Origin: Lewinella sp. JB7
GTDB taxonomy: Bacteria > Bacteroidota > Bacteroidia > Chitinophagales > Saprospiraceae
Length of the DNA stretch: 64,000 bases
Direction of reading: 5' to 3'
Assembly (NCBI RefSeq): GCF_024297185.1
Contig: NZ_JANCTD010000001.1
Location: 755,396-819,395, forward strand
A model generated the notes under the pieces. The model saw only the letters and a program-made list of their open reading frames with translations, was not told the DNA's origin and made no database searches. Below are positions 7,916-15,522 of this stretch, piece after piece (positions within the stretch are counted from its first letter, which is position 1; each line of letters opens with the position of its first letter). A program made the translations under genes and the position numbers.

Positions 7916-9100
7916 TTACGGACGCAGGTGTTTTGCCAGTGCCCTGGACCAGTCCCCGATATCGAATTTCTCCAGGATACGCCGGTCTTCCCCGATGAGG
8001 TAGGCGATGCGGGAGCAGTACTCCCCACGGTAATGCTGGAAAAGATCCTTGTTGTAGGGCTCCGCGAAGTCGACGGTCCACTGCCCGGTCGGTTCGCCGA
8101 GCCCGCTGTCCAGACGGAGCGCGTGGATGCGGGGGCCGTAGGTGTTACGGATGTCCGTGAAGGCGGCACCGGATAGGGTATCGCCGCCGCATCCGCAGGA
8201 ATTCGCGACAATAGTCGGTTTATCCCGAAGCCGGGCGCTGCTGACCGTATCGCCGCTTACGCTCAGGAAGGTGAAGGCGGGCGCCAGCATACCCACCTGC
8301 GTACCTTCCGTATGGGCGAACTTGCCGTCCCGTACGAGAGTGAGGTACTCGCCGTAGTGCGTTATGCTGTCGAAGCGGTACATATCGTCTCCGAGTTTCA
8401 GGTACTCCCCGGTGGTTACGATGTCATGGCGGGAGAGCGAGTCCCGGCCTGTGCCGTCAATGGCTAATATTGCCAGTTCGGCCGTGGGTGAGTAGGTGAA
8501 TGTTCTCGACATAAAGGGATCGACGACGCCCAGTTGGTAACTGATCCCGTCGTGGGTTACCGTGGCCCGGAGGTGCTCGTCCCGGGCGTACAGGATCGCC
8601 TCGGGACCGAGTAGTTTGCTCGTGGCAATCTGTATCCAGGACGAATCGCGGATCGTCTCCGTCCCCTGACCCCGGCGGAAGTAGCACAGCAGGGACTGGC
8701 TACCGTCGGGCATCACCGGCGCGAAAGACCGTACGGGGTCGTCGGTAAAGTCCTGGTTATTGTTTTGATCGACAACGAATACTTTCTCACCGTCCCGGCT
8801 TCCGGTAATGATGTCGATATAGTCCGGATCCTCGTCGCGAAAGTCCGGACTGGTGCGGGCACCCTCAATACCGGAGAGGTCGGATGGGTAGGTGACGGGG
8901 TAGGGGAACAGACCGTCCGTACTCCCGAAGTCCAGGAACCCGGCCCCGAAGCCGAACAGGTCCGTACCCCTTACCTTCTGGGTACGCAGGACGAGGGTGT
9001 CGCCAGTTTGCTCGGGGATGTCCACGGCCGGATCGGGGTCGTCGATTGCGCAATGTTGCAGGAATAAGGTAGCCGTAAGGGCGATGAATGTCAGTCTCAT
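7916..9100 (-). CDS. Exported protein with C-terminal thioredoxin-like (redoxin) domain
   Basis: This 394-residue protein begins with a short hydrophobic signal segment (residues 3-16) ending at Cys17 (LFLQHC), a poor lipobox, so lipidation is uncertain. Residues 20-260 are Asp-rich and show no family I recognise; they include DQNNNQDFTDDP (111-122), which resembles a calcium-binding loop. From about 268 the pattern VGMLAPAFTFLSVSGD then RDKPTIVANSCGCGGDT matches AhpC/TlpA-type redoxins, but the active site has Cys302-Gly-Cys304 (CxC) rather than CxxC, and two further cysteines are at 140 and near 365. Likely role: a periplasmic or surface thiol reductase or peroxidase-like protein. Monocistronic, convergent with the giant cyclase gene. 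Confidence 0.65.
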   Translation of the reverse strand: MRLTFIALTATLFLQHCAIDDPDPAVDIPEQTGDTLVLRTQKVRGTDLFGFGAGFLDFGSTDGLFPYPVTYPSDLSGIEGARTSPDFRDEDPDYIDIITGSRDGEKVFVVDQNNNQDFTDDPVRSFAPVMPDGSQSLLCYFRRGQGTETIRDSSWIQIATSKLLGPEAILYARDEHLRATVTHDGISYQLGVVDPFMSRTFTYSPTAELAILAIDGTGRDSLSRHDIVTTGEYLKLGDDMYRFDSITHYGEYLTLVRDGKFAHTEGTQVGMLAPAFTFLSVSGDTVSSARLRDKPTIVANSCGCGGDTLSGAAFTDIRNTYGPRIHALRLDSGLGEPTGQWTVDFAEPYNKDLFQHYRGEYCSRIAYLIGEDRRILEKFDIGDWSRALAKHLRP

Positions 9101-9356
9101 GTAGGTGCGTTGGTGAATAGCGGCGGAAGCAGGTCCGTGCTCTTAACTGACTAAATTACGCAGGCGGCCCGCAATTACCGCGGTATACCCGATAAATACT
9201 TCCCGCATATTGCCGCCTATACTACCTGCCAAATTATCAACCCGAGCCCAGGGGGGCACTTCCGATACTGCCGGATTGGTCGTTTTACCCAAAGAAGATT
9301 GCTGCTTATTGCTTACATGGTACCCGCGTCCCCGCCCGACTTCTCCCGGCGCGGCG

Positions 9357-10238
9357 CTAGAACAGGTAACGTACCGTGTTCCAGGGGATCACTTCGTTGT
9401 GGACCGCCAACCACTCCTCGCAGAGCTGGGCCTTAAAGTCGCGTTTGTAGCGTACCGCGCTGGAGCCGTAGCCCGATCGCTTGTGTTCCTGGATGTCGGG
9501 TCGCCAGAGGAGGGCTTCGCTTTCGGTCATGCCGGCCGCGAGATTGCGCTGGTGCTGCCAGGGGTTGTGGGTGACCATGATGGCCTCGGCCTGCACCATG
9601 GCCCGGTGGGCGGGGTCGGTGATGGCGGCAGCGAGTTGCTCGAATAGGTTACGGTAGTCGTCGAGCCAGCCCTCGCAGAAGATGATGGGACTGAAGTTGA
9701 CGTGCACGTCGTAGCCCGCCGCGATGAAGCGGGGGATGGCGGCGATGCGGTCGGCGATCTTGCTGGTCTTGGGTTCCACCAGGTCGCTCATATTCTGGGG
9801 CATCAGGCTGAAGCGGATGCGCACCTTGCCCCGGGGATCGAAATCGAGCATTTTGGGGTTGACGTACTTCGTGGCGAAGGTGGCCTTGGCCGTCGGGTGG
9901 TCGCGGAAGAAGGTGAATACCTGCTGCCAGTCGTAATGCTTCCAGTGCAGTCCGATGTCGGTACTGCAGCCGATGTCGTAGGTATAGTACGTCGGGTCGG
10001 TCTGGTTGGGTGATTTAGGCCAGGCGAGTTTGCCGGCGTGGGCATCTACGCGACCGAGGATCTGCTCGGTATTTTCGTTGATGAATACCTTGTCGTGATT
10101 ATAGCGCATCACGTAGCAGTAGCTGTCGCGGCAGCCCCCGAGACAACCGTAAATAAAGTTGGGCGTGACGTAGTCGGCGGAGCGTCCGTTGTCCTTGACC
10201 GTCAGGGTTTTAGTGCGTTGGCGTTTCAGTTGCGGCAT
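9357..10238 (-). CDS. Spore-photoproduct-lyase-like radical SAM protein with unusual Cys spacing
   Basis: From the ATG at 10238 (MPQLKRQRTKTL) the protein is 293 residues. The segment TPNFIYGCLGGCRDSYCYVMRY resembles the SplB/SPL radical SAM signature, but the cysteines are Cys32-x3-Cys36-x4-Cys41, two residues longer than the usual CX3CX2C. The following TYYTYDIGCSTDIGLHWKHYDW, KATFATKYVNPKML, VRIRFSLMPQ and HVNFSPIIFCEGW segments fit the partial TIM barrel of SPL-like enzymes. A longer frame back to 10382 adds 48 Pro/His-rich residues and is not preferred. Spore lyases repair thymine dimers, but this organism is not a spore former, so DNA or RNA photoproduct repair is only one possibility. 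Monocistronic. Confidence 0.7.
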   Translation of the reverse strand: MPQLKRQRTKTLTVKDNGRSADYVTPNFIYGCLGGCRDSYCYVMRYNHDKVFINENTEQILGRVDAHAGKLAWPKSPNQTDPTYYTYDIGCSTDIGLHWKHYDWQQVFTFFRDHPTAKATFATKYVNPKMLDFDPRGKVRIRFSLMPQNMSDLVEPKTSKIADRIAAIPRFIAAGYDVHVNFSPIIFCEGWLDDYRNLFEQLAAAITDPAHRAMVQAEAIMVTHNPWQHQRNLAAGMTESEALLWRPDIQEHKRSGYGSSAVRYKRDFKAQLCEEWLAVHNEVIPWNTVRYLF

Positions 10239-10676
10239 GGCAAAAATTGGGGTGATAAATGCGCCGGTCGTTGGGTAGTGGACAAGCTTATGTAAACGCT
10301 TGTGGGGATGGCTTGGTTGCGTATTTGGGGGTGTTTTGGGCGGTGGGAAAGTGGGCGGCGGGGCGCTTTCGACTACAAGCACTTCATGTGTTCACGGCAT
10401 TTAAGTTTTGCCTGGCAATGCTATAGACTGGTTTGCGTGGAGTCCGGTACCGATCAAGACAACCGATTGATGTCAGCCGAAAGGATTTATGTCAAGATTA
10501 TTACTTGAGGCGATTATCGTCGAGGGCGGTAAATCAATGAAGCATCACAGTACTTTGTATTTCGGAATGAATGTAAAAGTCTTGAATGTCTACCTTAGCC
10601 ACTGCAATGAAGTAATGGGCGCGAATGTGATTGCCAGAAAGCGATGAAATTCCTTGGGGTAAAACTATGAGCCATA
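10239..10676. other. Intergenic stretch of about 440 nt at the edge of an AT-richer island
   Basis: Composition falls from GC-rich (10300-10370) to AT-rich (after about 10480) toward the next gene. A 68-codon frame at 10302-10508 has no recognisable features and is probably chance. No terminator, tRNA or direct repeats of attachment-site type were found. TACCTTAG at 10591-10598 is one base off the TAnnTTTG -7 box. Confidence 0.4.
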
Positions 10677-12125
10677 ATGTATAATGCATTTCACTGGAAT
10701 CTTTATAAGGAAAGTAAGTCCGGCAGTTCGGCGATCAGGAGGTACGCTTCCTTAGATCCGGCGGAGATCCTGGAGTGCTCTTACAGTCGGGAAAGTATTC
10801 AGGCTTATAGGGACGCAATCGCACGGTCACTGGCTCAGGTTCCGGATGAAGGAAACGAGTTCATCTTTCTTCTTCGAAAGGGTTTTCCGGTTACCTACGA
10901 GGGGGATTCCTATACCGTAAGCATTAATGACTTTGACTATTCATTTGACTTTAGGCTCGTTACTACGCTACTATATTGTCAATATCCGGATCGGTATATA
11001 CCCTATATATTCATCAATAAAATAGACCTTCTCTACCGGATATTGGATTACCTGAACCTGGATTCACCCCCGCTGCCGAAAAGGAGAGACTGGGAGGAAC
11101 GATGGAGCTATTATGGGAAGATTTGTGGCGTGTTGCATGATTACAGACGTGAGATCGGCCTGAAGAGTGAGGAGTTCATGGCATTTATCCTTGATTTCGT
11201 ACCCCGGTCAGCGGATAATACGCACGTTAACTCATCTTTGCCGGACCCTGCGAATGTTTGGATCGTAGGCGGTAACAAAAATGGTGGTGATTTTAAATTT
11301 TTGGACCAGGCGCAATCCGGAACGGTGTCGTTCTGGCAGGGGAATAAACGGGCCAGAAAGGGAGATATCGTAGTGATGTACTGTTTGTCCCCCCGGAGTT
11401 ACATTCACTCCATCTGGCGGACGATCACCGATGGATACATCGATCCATTTTTTCACTGGTATAGTCAGGTCCACATCACGTTTATCAGTAGAGTACCCCG
11501 AATCACGGTGGCCGATCTGCGGACGGACGCTCATTTCGCCACACACCCACTCGTGCGAAAAAATCTTCAGGGGTTGAATGGCTATCGGTTGTCGGGTCAT
11601 GACTACCGTGCCCTGCTCCGAATGCTTCGCGCGAAGGATGAAAATTTCCGTACCGACGCATTACCACAACCATGGAGTCCAACATTCGAACTAAATAGAG
11701 ATTTAACGTCGGAGAGGGAAGTCGAGGTCAAGATTGTCGAGCCGTTCATCCGTAGTATGGGCTTCGGTCCGGTCGACTGGGGACGGCAATACACCCTAAA
11801 AATGGGAAGGGGGGCGAGCAAATATCCCGACTACGTATTCTATGACCATTCGTCCAACGAAGCAGATAGGATGAGGTTTTTAATTGAGACCAAATTGGAG
11901 ATTCGACACTTTAAGGACTATGCCGAGGCTTTCGATCAGGCCCGGAGTTATGGATTAAGATTGAACTGTAAACTCATAGCTATCGCGGATAAAAATTGCA
12001 TTTGTCTGCACCAGCGCCGGAACGGCTCGTTCTTTAAGGACGACTCCGAAAAATTTTACTGGAATCAGCTAGGGAACCCCGATACTTTCCAGCAGATTAA
12101 GCGGAGGCTGGAGGTAGCCCGGTAA
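10677..12125 (+). CDS. EVE-like domain fused to HsdR-type PD-(D/E)XK nuclease; candidate modification-dependent restriction factor
   Basis: This 482-residue protein has three parts. Residues 1-175 are mostly helical and include QYPDRYIPYIFINKIDLLYR, reminiscent of the N-terminal module of McrB-type or EVE-linked restriction proteins (weak). Residues 193-318 look like an EVE/PUA-like domain: VWIVGGNKNGGDF, then GTVSFWQGNKRARKGDIVVMY, then a final LSGHDYRALLRML helix; EVE domains bind modified bases. Residues 345-446 fit a PD-(D/E)XK nuclease: Glu355 on the first helix, Asp385 (YPDY), Glu404-Thr-Lys406 (LIETKL), and Gln421-x3-Tyr425, the QxxxY motif of type I HsdR nucleases. Inferred role: cutting DNA that carries modified bases, in the cytoplasm. 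The gene is AT-rich (21 of 60 bases G+C at 10981-11040 versus 43 of 60 at 12481-12540), suggesting recent transfer. No methylase or ATPase partner is adjacent. Confidence 0.7.
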   Translation: MYNAFHWNLYKESKSGSSAIRRYASLDPAEILECSYSRESIQAYRDAIARSLAQVPDEGNEFIFLLRKGFPVTYEGDSYTVSINDFDYSFDFRLVTTLLYCQYPDRYIPYIFINKIDLLYRILDYLNLDSPPLPKRRDWEERWSYYGKICGVLHDYRREIGLKSEEFMAFILDFVPRSADNTHVNSSLPDPANVWIVGGNKNGGDFKFLDQAQSGTVSFWQGNKRARKGDIVVMYCLSPRSYIHSIWRTITDGYIDPFFHWYSQVHITFISRVPRITVADLRTDAHFATHPLVRKNLQGLNGYRLSGHDYRALLRMLRAKDENFRTDALPQPWSPTFELNRDLTSEREVEVKIVEPFIRSMGFGPVDWGRQYTLKMGRGASKYPDYVFYDHSSNEADRMRFLIETKLEIRHFKDYAEAFDQARSYGLRLNCKLIAIADKNCICLHQRRNGSFFKDDSEKFYWNQLGNPDTFQQIKRRLEVAR

Positions 12126-12201
12126 GTCTATCTCTTCCCGCTGGAACTTCACCTCCTCCATTACCCGGTTCCCTTCCCGCCACGTTCCGCCCTACACGGT
12201 T

Positions 12202-12209
12202 TACTTTAG
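12202..12209 (+). promoter_or_regulatory. Candidate -7 box (TACTTTAG) for glycerate kinase
   Basis: One base off the Bacteroidota TAnnTTTG box. It ends 5 nt before the ATG at 12215, so transcription would start at or next to the start codon. No -33 TTTG was seen at the expected distance. Confidence 0.4.
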
Positions 12210-12214
12210 GGTCC

Positions 12215-13324
12215 ATGAACATCCTCATCGCCCCCGACAAGTTCAAAGGCTCGCTTTCCGCCCACGCCGTCTGCGCGGCCATCGGGGAGGGGATCAGCGC
12301 TAAGTGGCCGGAAGCCGAACTTCGCTTTCATCCGCTGGCCGACGGCGGCGACGGCACCCTGGAGGTCCTCGGCGACCACCTGGACCTCCACGGGGTGAGG
12401 GTGGCCACCACCGATCCGCTGGGCCGCCCCCTCGACGGTCACTACCTGCTCGGCAAGGAAGCCGCCTTCATCGAAATGGCAACGGCCAGCGGACTCGTCC
12501 TCCTCGACCCCACCGAGCGCGATCCCCTCCGGACGTCCACGGTAGGCACCGGTACGCTGCTCGCCCACGCGCTGCACCAGCCGGTCGAACGCGTGTACCT
12601 GATGATCGGCGGCAGTGCCACCCACGACGTCGGAACGGGATGCGCCCACGCCCTGGGCTTCCGGTTCCTGGATGCGCGGGGTGGGGAGCTGCCGCCCATC
12701 GGCGCGAATCTCGGAGCTATCCGCAAGATCGTTCCTCCGGCCGACCGGCTCTGGCGGGATAAATCCATCGTCCTGCTGTGCGACGTGGAGAACCCCCTGT
12801 GCGGATACAATGGTGCGGCCCACGTGTACGCCGCCCAGAAGGGTGCAGACCCCACCGCGGTGGAAACCCTCGAAGCCGGAACGCTTTCCTTCGGTCGGTT
12901 ACTGGAAGCTTACGCGGCCACTTCCGTACTCGACCTGCCCGGCGGCGGGGCCGCCGGGGGCATTGCCGCCGGACTGGTCGCGCTGCTCGGCGCTACCCTG
13001 CAGGCCGGTTTCGCGACCGTAGCCGATCTCAGCAGACTGGATGATCAAGTCCGGTGGGCCGATCACGTCATCAGCGGGGAAGGTCAACTAGACGGGCAAT
13101 CGCTGCAGGGAAAGGTGGTCGGTGGCCTACTGGAGCACTGCGCCGTCCACAATAAGCCCTGCAGCCTGCTGGTAGGGAACAATGCCCTGTCCGCCGATCG
13201 GTTGCGGCATCCGCAGCTGCGGTCCGTCGGCGCTATTCGTCCGCTGGCCACCGACCTCGACGACGCCATGCGCAACGCGGCCGGCTACCTACGGCGGTTG
13301 GCGACCGGACTGGATTTAGATTGA
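12215..13324 (+). CDS. glxK: Glycerate 2-kinase (GlxK/GarK family)
   Basis: The 369-residue product has the full family profile: N-terminal MNILIAPDKFKGSLSA, then FHPLADGGDGTLEVL (about 39-53), MIGGSATHDVGTGCAHALGF (about 131-150), LCDVENPLCGYNGAAHVYAAQKGA, and the C-terminal TGEGQLDGQSLQGK-like motif seen here as SGEGQLDGQSLQGK. It phosphorylates D-glycerate to 2-phosphoglycerate, feeding glyoxylate or sugar-acid carbon into glycolysis in the cytoplasm. The conserved N-terminus fixes the start at 12215. It stands alone; no tartronate-semialdehyde reductase or glyoxylate carboligase is nearby. Composition is back to the GC-rich norm of the window, so it is not part of the preceding island. 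Confidence 0.93.
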   Translation: MNILIAPDKFKGSLSAHAVCAAIGEGISAKWPEAELRFHPLADGGDGTLEVLGDHLDLHGVRVATTDPLGRPLDGHYLLGKEAAFIEMATASGLVLLDPTERDPLRTSTVGTGTLLAHALHQPVERVYLMIGGSATHDVGTGCAHALGFRFLDARGGELPPIGANLGAIRKIVPPADRLWRDKSIVLLCDVENPLCGYNGAAHVYAAQKGADPTAVETLEAGTLSFGRLLEAYAATSVLDLPGGGAAGGIAAGLVALLGATLQAGFATVADLSRLDDQVRWADHVISGEGQLDGQSLQGKVVGGLLEHCAVHNKPCSLLVGNNALSADRLRHPQLRSVGAIRPLATDLDDAMRNAAGYLRRLATGLDLD

Positions 13325-13348
13325 GTACCGGAAATCCCGGTAGTGGTT

Positions 13349-13468
13349 ACGGCTTCCCCCCCTTTTGGGGGCCGGGGGGCAAAAGCCGGCGTACCGATAA
13401 CGGCTTCCTCCCCCTTTGCGCGGCAGCTGGGGAAGGGGGGGCAGTTGCTTAGCTATGGGCAAAAGCCG
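13349..13468. repeat. Two tandem REP-like palindromic units
   Basis: Unit 1 (13349-13388) and unit 2 (13400-13468) each start ACGGCTTCC, continue with a C-run and a matching G-run, and end GGGCAAAAGCCG. CGGCTT and AAGCCG are complementary, so each unit can fold into a hairpin. The reverse complement GGCTTTTGCCC also occurs at 58933-58943 after rlmD. The units fill the gap between convergent genes and may act as terminators or be remnants of a REP-like repeat family. Confidence 0.55.
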
Positions 13469-13473
13469 CCCCC

Positions 13474-15102
13474 TCACAGCTCGAAGCCGGCGAAGTGGGC
13501 GCCCGATACCCGCCAGTCGGTCCCGTCGAATACCAGCTCGACCACGCCGGGGCCGACAAAGTTGTCGGTACCGCCGTCCCGGTACTCCACCGCGTACTCG
13601 ACGACGAACAACTGCACGGCGTCCGTTTCGGTACGCTCCGGTAGGCGGGAGTCCTCCAGGAATTCAAAGCCGATGGGCGTGATCTTGCGGAAGCGCGCTC
13701 GCCAGGCCTGCAAGTGTGGCATTACTTCCATGGGGCCAACCACCCGTCCGTTGAGGCGCATCCGGTCGTTGAGGACCTCGATCGGGAAGGCCTCCTCCAG
13801 ATTGAGTAGGTGGAAGACGAAGTACTCGGTCACCGACTTTACCGGATCCACGTGTTGCCGGAGTACCTCCCGGAGGGGCAGCAAGAGTTGCTGGCCGGCG
13901 CGGGGCGGCACCACTTCGTGCGCCAGCAACATGTCGTGCAGGAAGGTGTAGTAGGGGCGTGGCTCCAATTGGGAGGCGTCGTCCGTGAGGATGCCGACTT
14001 TCTTCAGCAACCCAAGCAGTCGCCGCGCTTCCCGCCGGGCGAGGGCGTCGTCGGTGATCTCCTCCGGTGGGACCAGCGCCACGTCGCCCAGTAAATCGCC
14101 GACGGCCACCAGCTTGCCGGCCGCGCGCTGTTGCTCGAAATCGCGGATCTGTTGCTGAAACTGCTGGAGCAGCTCCGGCGGCATGTCGTCGCTCAGGTGG
14201 GTATGACTGCCCATTTCGGCGTCGAAGAGGGCCGCGGTCAACTGATTCGTGTACGCCTGTTCCTCGGTGGGGGGCTCCGGACGGGCGTCGCGGTCGAGGT
14301 AAAAGAGCTCGTAGAAGAGTTCCGTGGGGCGCAACTCCTCTACATCCGCGTTGATCCCCGGGGGGGCGTCCGGAAGTAGCGCGTAGAGGGCAAGGAAGTT
14401 GTTGACCAGCCGCCTTTCCAGGACCGAGGGCAGAAGGGGGCCGTAGGTGAGGTCGAGCATCGGAAAGGCGCGCAGCATTCGGTCGCTGTACTCCCCCACG
14501 GAGCGGGGCTTACGGCCAAGGATGAGCAGTAGGTAGGCAAAGTAGGGGAAGAGGTACTGCAGTTCACCGCTCTCGGGGTAGCCGTCGGCGTAGGCGAGGT
14601 TGAACCGTTGCAGGTGAGCGCGGAAGAGCCGGCCAAAGAGCTCCGCGCCGGAAAGTTGCGTGGCCCGGTGCCCCTTCTTCGTCAGGCTTAACCTGCCGTG
14701 GCGCTTTTTGGTCCACCCGAGGATGGTCAGCAGGTACTTGACGACCTGGGCGGGCAGGTAGTCGTCTTCCCCCCGCAGCTTCACGATGCCCTCTTCGATG
14801 TAGTCGTCGGGCAGGGCCCCCGTGGCGTAGAGCTCGCGGACCAGCTTCACGGGCAGGTTCCCCTTGGCGGTCAGGCGGGCCTCTCCCGCACCGAGGGCAG
14901 TCAGGAGGTGGCGGGTGAGCCGGACCAGGGGGACGCGGTCGGCGTCTGCACCGGGGGGATCTTCCCGCAACTTCACCACGCTGCCGGGGCCGAGAAAATC
15001 ACGCAGCAGGGGGTGGACCTGGCTGGGACTGAGGCCTTCAAAGTCATCGGAGGGCACCGCGTTGGCGGCGTACAGGGGGTTGCGGGTCGGGTCGGCGGGC
15101 AT
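13474..15102 (-). CDS. Large hypothetical protein (FEGLSPSQVHPLL-type)
   Basis: I do not recognise a characterised family. The 542-residue protein starts with DFEGLSPSQVHPLLRDFLGPGSVVKLRE (residues about 19-46), a pattern I associate with uncharacterised Bacteroidota proteins. It continues with winged-helix-like segments (about 60-150: VRLTRHLLTALG, LTAKGNLPVKLVREL, QVVKYLLTILGW, RLSLTKKGHRAT), an Arg/Leu-rich helical region, a charged segment (about 290-360) and a C-terminal strand-rich domain (about 490-542: FVVEYAVEYRDGGTDN, LVFDGTDWRVSGAHF). There is no signal peptide or membrane segment, so it is probably cytoplasmic. It is downstream on the same strand of a small lipoprotein gene (60-nt gap). 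The helix-turn-helix-like segments could mean DNA binding, but this is speculation. Confidence 0.6.
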   Translation of the reverse strand: MPADPTRNPLYAANAVPSDDFEGLSPSQVHPLLRDFLGPGSVVKLREDPPGADADRVPLVRLTRHLLTALGAGEARLTAKGNLPVKLVRELYATGALPDDYIEEGIVKLRGEDDYLPAQVVKYLLTILGWTKKRHGRLSLTKKGHRATQLSGAELFGRLFRAHLQRFNLAYADGYPESGELQYLFPYFAYLLLILGRKPRSVGEYSDRMLRAFPMLDLTYGPLLPSVLERRLVNNFLALYALLPDAPPGINADVEELRPTELFYELFYLDRDARPEPPTEEQAYTNQLTAALFDAEMGSHTHLSDDMPPELLQQFQQQIRDFEQQRAAGKLVAVGDLLGDVALVPPEEITDDALARREARRLLGLLKKVGILTDDASQLEPRPYYTFLHDMLLAHEVVPPRAGQQLLLPLREVLRQHVDPVKSVTEYFVFHLLNLEEAFPIEVLNDRMRLNGRVVGPMEVMPHLQAWRARFRKITPIGFEFLEDSRLPERTETDAVQLFVVEYAVEYRDGGTDNFVGPGVVELVFDGTDWRVSGAHFAGFEL

Positions 15103-15162
15103 GGGCGGGCGGTGGGTGGACCAAGGTAATTTCGGAATTTTTCCCGGTTCGGCCCCGGGGGC

Positions 15163-15516
15163 CTAGTTGCCGACGCGCAGGTCGGTCACTTCCGCGCGGC
15201 CGTCGACGGTGACGGCCGCGGTGCGGGTGCCGCCCGTCGGGGGGACGAGGCGGAGGACGTATTCGCCCGCCGGCAGGTTGTTGAGGGTGAAGCGTCCGTC
15301 GTCGCCGGTCAGGGTGGCCAGGTCGGGAATGCTGGCCGGGGCGTCGCGGATGGAAACGGACACTTCGGGTACCGGACGGCCGCCGGCATCCACCACGCGG
15401 CCTTCGAAGGAGTGTTGCATCGTCGGGTCATTAACGACCGGTGGCCGGGGAGTGGCGGACTGCGTACAGCCCGACCACCCACCGACCGCCAGCCAGAGGA
15501 TCAGAAGAAATTTCAT
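15163..15516 (-). CDS. Small lipoprotein with carboxypeptidase-regulatory-like domain
   Basis: The 117-residue precursor has a hydrophobic leader and a lipobox-like GWSGC (Cys17), so it should be lipidated. The mature part is a single carboxypeptidase-regulatory-like beta-sandwich: FEGRVVDAGGRPVPEVSVSI, GDDGRFTLNNLPAGEYVLRL. Such domains are common in Bacteroidota surface proteins, including the N-terminus of SusC-like receptors. It is 6 nt downstream of the stop of the V8-like protease gene on the same strand, so the two are probably one transcript. No specific function can be assigned. Confidence 0.75.
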   Translation of the reverse strand: MKFLLILWLAVGGWSGCTQSATPRPPVVNDPTMQHSFEGRVVDAGGRPVPEVSVSIRDAPASIPDLATLTGDDGRFTLNNLPAGEYVLRLVPPTGGTRTAAVTVDGRAEVTDLRVGN

Positions 15517-15522
15517 ACGCCC

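Noticed and set aside
10302-10508. 68-codon plus-strand frame between the SPL-like and EVE-nuclease genes
   Set aside because: No family features and a mixed composition at the island edge; no ribosome-binding or promoter signal was visible.
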